Of a DNA stretch of 34,841 nt, positions 31,873 to 34,841 are shown piece by piece. Location of the stretch: contig JAADIS010000139.1 in assembly GCA_013151215.1 (NCBI GenBank), positions 1 through 34,841 on the forward strand. The letters are read 5' to 3'. Source of the stretch: Chlorobiota bacterium (GTDB lineage Bacteria; Bacteroidota; Bacteroidia; Bacteroidales; F082). A model generated the notes under the pieces. That model did not search any database. It was not told the DNA's origin and saw only the letters and a program-made list of their open reading frames with translations. The position numbers and the translations under genes are program-made. Numbering within the stretch: position 1 is the first letter of the stretch; every line of letters begins with the position of its first letter.

Positions 31873-34026
31873 ATGAGCAAGAAAAATAGTAAACAGAAAC
31901 CAAAAAACGCACTTGTCGGCATGATACTTGGCGTTTTTGCCGAAAACCCTTTTAAGAGTTTTAACTATAAACAAGTAGCCCATCGTCTGGGCATTAATGA
32001 CAAATCGGGAAAAGCCGTGGTAATGAGCATAATAGGCGAACTAAACAAGTCGAGGGACATTGTGCTGCAGCGTCCCGGCAAGTATATTATAAACCCCGAG
32101 AAACTTCGGGATTTCGCAAACAAGAAAAAAACCGTTACCGGCCGCGTTGACCTGAAAAAAACAGGAAAAGCCTATGTAATTTCGGATGAGGGAGGCGATG
32201 ACGTGTTTATTTCGGCCAACAACACCAACCATGCCTTACATGGCGACTCGGTAAAAGTCTTTATGTTCCCGAAAAGAAAATCGCACAAAAACGAAGGCCA
32301 GATAGTCGAGATTCTCGACAGGAAGAAAACCACTTTCGTGGGAATTATAGAAATAGAGAAGAACTATGCTTTCGTTATTGCCGACAGCCAAAACATGCCT
32401 TACGACATTTTTATCGCCAAGGATAAAATCAACAAAGCCAAAAACGGGCAAAAGGTTATCGCCAAAATCATCGATTGGCCCTCGCATGCCAACAACCCCT
32501 TTGGGGAAATTACCGAGGTGCTGGGAAACCCCGGCGACAACGACGTGGAGATGAACTCTATCCTGGCCGAATATAACTTCCCGCTCTCTTTCCCCAAAGC
32601 AGTTGAAAAAGAAGCCGATAAGATATCCATGGTCATCCCTGCCGCGGAAATTAAAAAAAGAAGGGATTTCAGGGATACCTTTACAATAACCATCGACCCC
32701 TGGGACGCAAAGGACTTCGATGATGCCCTGTCGATAAAAACCCTTGAAGACGGTAATTTTGAAATCGGGGTGCATATTGCCGACGTATCCCATTTTGTAC
32801 GACCTGGAACGGCATTGGAAACCGAGGCATATCAGAGGGCTACCTCTATTTACTTGGTTGACAGGGTAATACCCATGCTTCCCGAGAAACTCTCGAATAA
32901 GGTTTGTTCGCTTAGGCCCAAAGAGGAAAAGCTAACATTTTCGGCTGTGTTCAAAATGAACGAAAAAGCAGAAGTACTAAACCAATGGTTCGGGAAAACA
33001 ATAATCAACTCAAATCATAGGTTTACCTATGAAGAAGCACAGCAAATAATAGAAAACGGCAAAGGGTTATATTCCGAAAAGGTTTTGAGTTTTCATAAAC
33101 TGGCAAGCATCCTTAGGGATAAACGTTTTGCCGCCGGATCAATAAATTTTAATTCCGAAGAAGTGAAATTTAAACTCGACGAAAAGGGGAAACCGATAGA
33201 AACTTATATAAAAGAACAAAAAGAATCCAATCACCTAGTTGAGGAGTTTATGCTTTTGGCAAATAAATCGGTTGCGGCATTTATAGGAAAACCTAAATCA
33301 GGAAAACTTCCGAAAACATTTATTTATAGGGTTCATGATGAACCAAATCCCGAGAAACTTGCAACTTTTGTTGGGTTTTTGAAGAAATTGGGATACGGTT
33401 TAAACGTTTCGTCCCGCAAGGAACTGGCGTCTTCCTATAATAAGCTGTTTAACAAGATTAAAGGCAAAGGTGAGGAAAACATGATAGAGACTATTGCCAT
33501 AAGAACCATGGCAAAGGCTGTTTATTCGACCGAGAATAACGGGCATTACGGCCTGGGCTTCGACTATTACTCGCACTTCACCTCGCCAATACGGCGTTAT
33601 CCCGACTTAATGGTCCACCGTTTGCTGGAAGGATATTTGAACGGTAAAAAATCCGCCGACAAAACCACCTATGAAGAGGCATGTAAGCATTCATCCGACA
33701 TGGAGAAAATGGCCGTTGAGGCAGAAAGGGCGTCAATAAAATATAAACAGGTAGAATTCCTCGAAGATAAAGTCGGGAAAATATTCCCGGGGGTTATATC
33801 AGGGGTCAGCAAATGGGGGATCTTTGTCGAACTGGTGCAAAGCCGTAGCGAAGGCCTCATTAGGTTCCACGAATTAAAAGGGGACTATTATTATCTGGAT
33901 GAAGATAATTATCGTATCATCGGTAAACAACACGGACAGGTTTACCGCCTTGGTGACGAAGTAAACGTATTGGTAAAAAAAGTGGATCTGATAAAGCGCC
34001 AACTCGATTTCGAACTAATGGACTAA
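31873..34026 (+). CDS. rnr: Ribonuclease R
   Basis: RNase R is a processive 3'-5' exoribonuclease that degrades structured RNA and takes part in RNA quality control. The 717-residue product has an N-terminal winged-helix-like region (about 10-80), cold-shock/OB domains (about 85-240), and the RNB catalytic domain with IDPWDAKDFDDA (274-285; D275, D281, D283 and D284 at the metal site). A C-terminal S1 domain (about 635-717; GVISGVSKWGIFVELVQS) completes it. Length and domain order match the RNase R (VacB) family. It is divergent from the FadL gene. Confidence 0.96.
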   Translation: MSKKNSKQKPKNALVGMILGVFAENPFKSFNYKQVAHRLGINDKSGKAVVMSIIGELNKSRDIVLQRPGKYIINPEKLRDFANKKKTVTGRVDLKKTGKAYVISDEGGDDVFISANNTNHALHGDSVKVFMFPKRKSHKNEGQIVEILDRKKTTFVGIIEIEKNYAFVIADSQNMPYDIFIAKDKINKAKNGQKVIAKIIDWPSHANNPFGEITEVLGNPGDNDVEMNSILAEYNFPLSFPKAVEKEADKISMVIPAAEIKKRRDFRDTFTITIDPWDAKDFDDALSIKTLEDGNFEIGVHIADVSHFVRPGTALETEAYQRATSIYLVDRVIPMLPEKLSNKVCSLRPKEEKLTFSAVFKMNEKAEVLNQWFGKTIINSNHRFTYEEAQQIIENGKGLYSEKVLSFHKLASILRDKRFAAGSINFNSEEVKFKLDEKGKPIETYIKEQKESNHLVEEFMLLANKSVAAFIGKPKSGKLPKTFIYRVHDEPNPEKLATFVGFLKKLGYGLNVSSRKELASSYNKLFNKIKGKGEENMIETIAIRTMAKAVYSTENNGHYGLGFDYYSHFTSPIRRYPDLMVHRLLEGYLNGKKSADKTTYEEACKHSSDMEKMAVEAERASIKYKQVEFLEDKVGKIFPGVISGVSKWGIFVELVQSRSEGLIRFHELKGDYYYLDEDNYRIIGKQHGQVYRLGDEVNVLVKKVDLIKRQLDFELMD

Positions 34027-34119
34027 GTAACTGGCACTAAAGAACAGAATCCTATAAAAATCTTTAATGGTTTGATTACATGTATGATACAGACCAACAT
34101 CCACATCGGAAGCAAGGAT

Positions 34120-34841
34120 TTAATCAATAAGCCTGAGTATATCGTCGATGCTTTTGTTCGCCTCGGCCTTTATCCTCACATCAGCATCAACAGGAACATC
34201 AAAGGTTTCGTCAACCCCGGCAAGATGTCGTATTTTTCCTTCATCGGCCATTTTATACAAACCGTATTTATCGTTCTTCCGGCAATAATCAATGTCGGCA
34301 TCTAGATAAACGAGTTTAAACCTTTCTTTACCGACAATCTCGGCCACCTGACTTCGCACAGCTTCTGAAGGGGATATGAACGAACAAACAACAATTATCC
34401 CCTGATCGTTGAGTAGTTTGCAAATATGGGCAACACGTCGTAAATGCTCAGCCCTGTCGGCAGGGGAATAGTCCAGTTCGCGGCTAAGCCCCGAGCGCAC
34501 CGACTTGCCGTCGAGAACCACTACGGTCTTGCCCGTTTCAAAGAGTTCTTTTTCCAAGGAATAGGCCAGTTCGTTTTTCCCGCTTCCATGAAGACCTGTT
34601 ATCCAAATGGTTTGTGGTTTTTGTTCATAGCGTTTTTCCCTTCGTTCTTGACTAATAAGGCTTCCTGATTTTACAATGTGCTCCTTCTCCTTGTCAGTAA
34701 TGCGGCTTGGAAGCCTGTCGCTGCCCATCTTGTCGAGTATCATGCCAACAGCCACCGTATTATGGGTAACAGGGTCAATGAGGATGAAGCTTCCCGTCTG
34801 CCGGTTCTTTTTATAAGGGTCGAAAAGCAAAGGCTTTGTGG
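34120..34841 (-). CDS. cysNC: CysN-CysC fusion, 3' end (sulfate adenylyltransferase/APS kinase), partial
   Basis: The gene runs off the right edge. The visible part opens with the end of CysN ([20 protein letters not shown], then [14 protein letters not shown]), the GTPase subunit of ATP sulfurylase. A linker and a CysC adenylylsulfate kinase domain follow ([54 protein letters not shown]). CysC phosphorylates APS to PAPS. Its P-loop reads GSGKN, with Asn where Ser or Thr is usual; I recall this variant from other Bacteroidota fusions, so it may be functional. cysD should lie further right if the usual operon order holds. Confidence 0.93.
   Translation of the reverse strand, partial: TKPLLFDPYKKNRQTGSFILIDPVTHNTVAVGMILDKMGSDRLPSRITDKEKEHIVKSGSLISQERREKRYEQKPQTIWITGLHGSGKNELAYSLEKELFETGKTVVVLDGKSVRSGLSRELDYSPADRAEHLRRVAHICKLLNDQGIIVVCSFISPSEAVRSQVAEIVGKERFKLVYLDADIDYCRKNDKYGLYKMADEGKIRHLAGVDETFDVPVDADVRIKAEANKSIDDILRLID

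Overview
The window looks like chromosome from a member of the Bacteroidota, probably Bacteroidales or Marinilabiliales. Evidence: two T9SS type A sorting domains (one in a pseudogene), a gliding/FlgD-like C-terminal domain, PorT-like and FadL-like outer-membrane barrels, a CysN-CysC fusion, promoters of the phylum type (TTTG, 19 bases, TAnnTTTG), and AT-rich intergenic DNA. Genus and species cannot be named from the sequence alone.

Layout. 1-2.8 kb: a gene-poor left end with a 48-bp direct-repeat pair and a periodic operator-like array, a two-gene barrel/lipoprotein unit, and a broken methyltransferase gene. 3.3-9.0 kb: housekeeping genes pheS, a periplasmic cyclophilin and tdk on the minus strand. 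Opposite them lie a conserved hypothetical gene, an M28 peptidase and rsmI on the plus strand. 9.1-9.6 kb: a small secreted protein with a 32-residue repeat behind a sigma-54-like promoter. 9.7-19.6 kb: an accessory region bracketed by two C69 dipeptidase paralogues in opposite orientation. It holds a TPR sensor pseudogene, a beta-propeller/T9SS pseudogene, a membrane-anchored coiled-coil protein, an IS1182-like remnant, a DUF6364/PIN toxin-antitoxin pair and an IS3 orfA remnant. 19.7-29.6 kb: ribF-asd on the minus strand, a large lamin-tail surface protein, a DUF819 membrane protein, an Omp85-type barrel, a PCMD/T9SS-like secreted protein, a carboxypeptidase-regulatory-like protein and a ComF-like phosphoribosyltransferase. 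29.6-34.8 kb: a candidate structured small RNA, a FadL-family porin, RNase R, and the 3' end of cysNC running off the right edge.

The intact genes mostly belong to core information processing, cofactor and amino-acid metabolism, sulfate activation and envelope biogenesis. The accessory segment between the dipeptidases shows repeated decay: slippage-type frameshifts, a nonsense codon and truncated transposases. Degenerate heptanucleotide tandem arrays and a 16-base near-palindrome recur in at least five intergenic spacers.

The items most worth a second look are: (1) the dispersed heptad-repeat/near-palindrome family; (2) the candidate ~170-nt RNA at 29.62-29.80 kb with its own promoter and terminator; (3) the sigma-54-like promoter in front of the DDIPF-repeat secreted protein; (4) four half-sites alternating every 11 bp at 532-569; (5) a 47-codon ORF that exactly fills the gap between two opposite-strand genes at 24.3-24.5 kb. 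No CRISPR array, tRNA or rRNA gene was seen.
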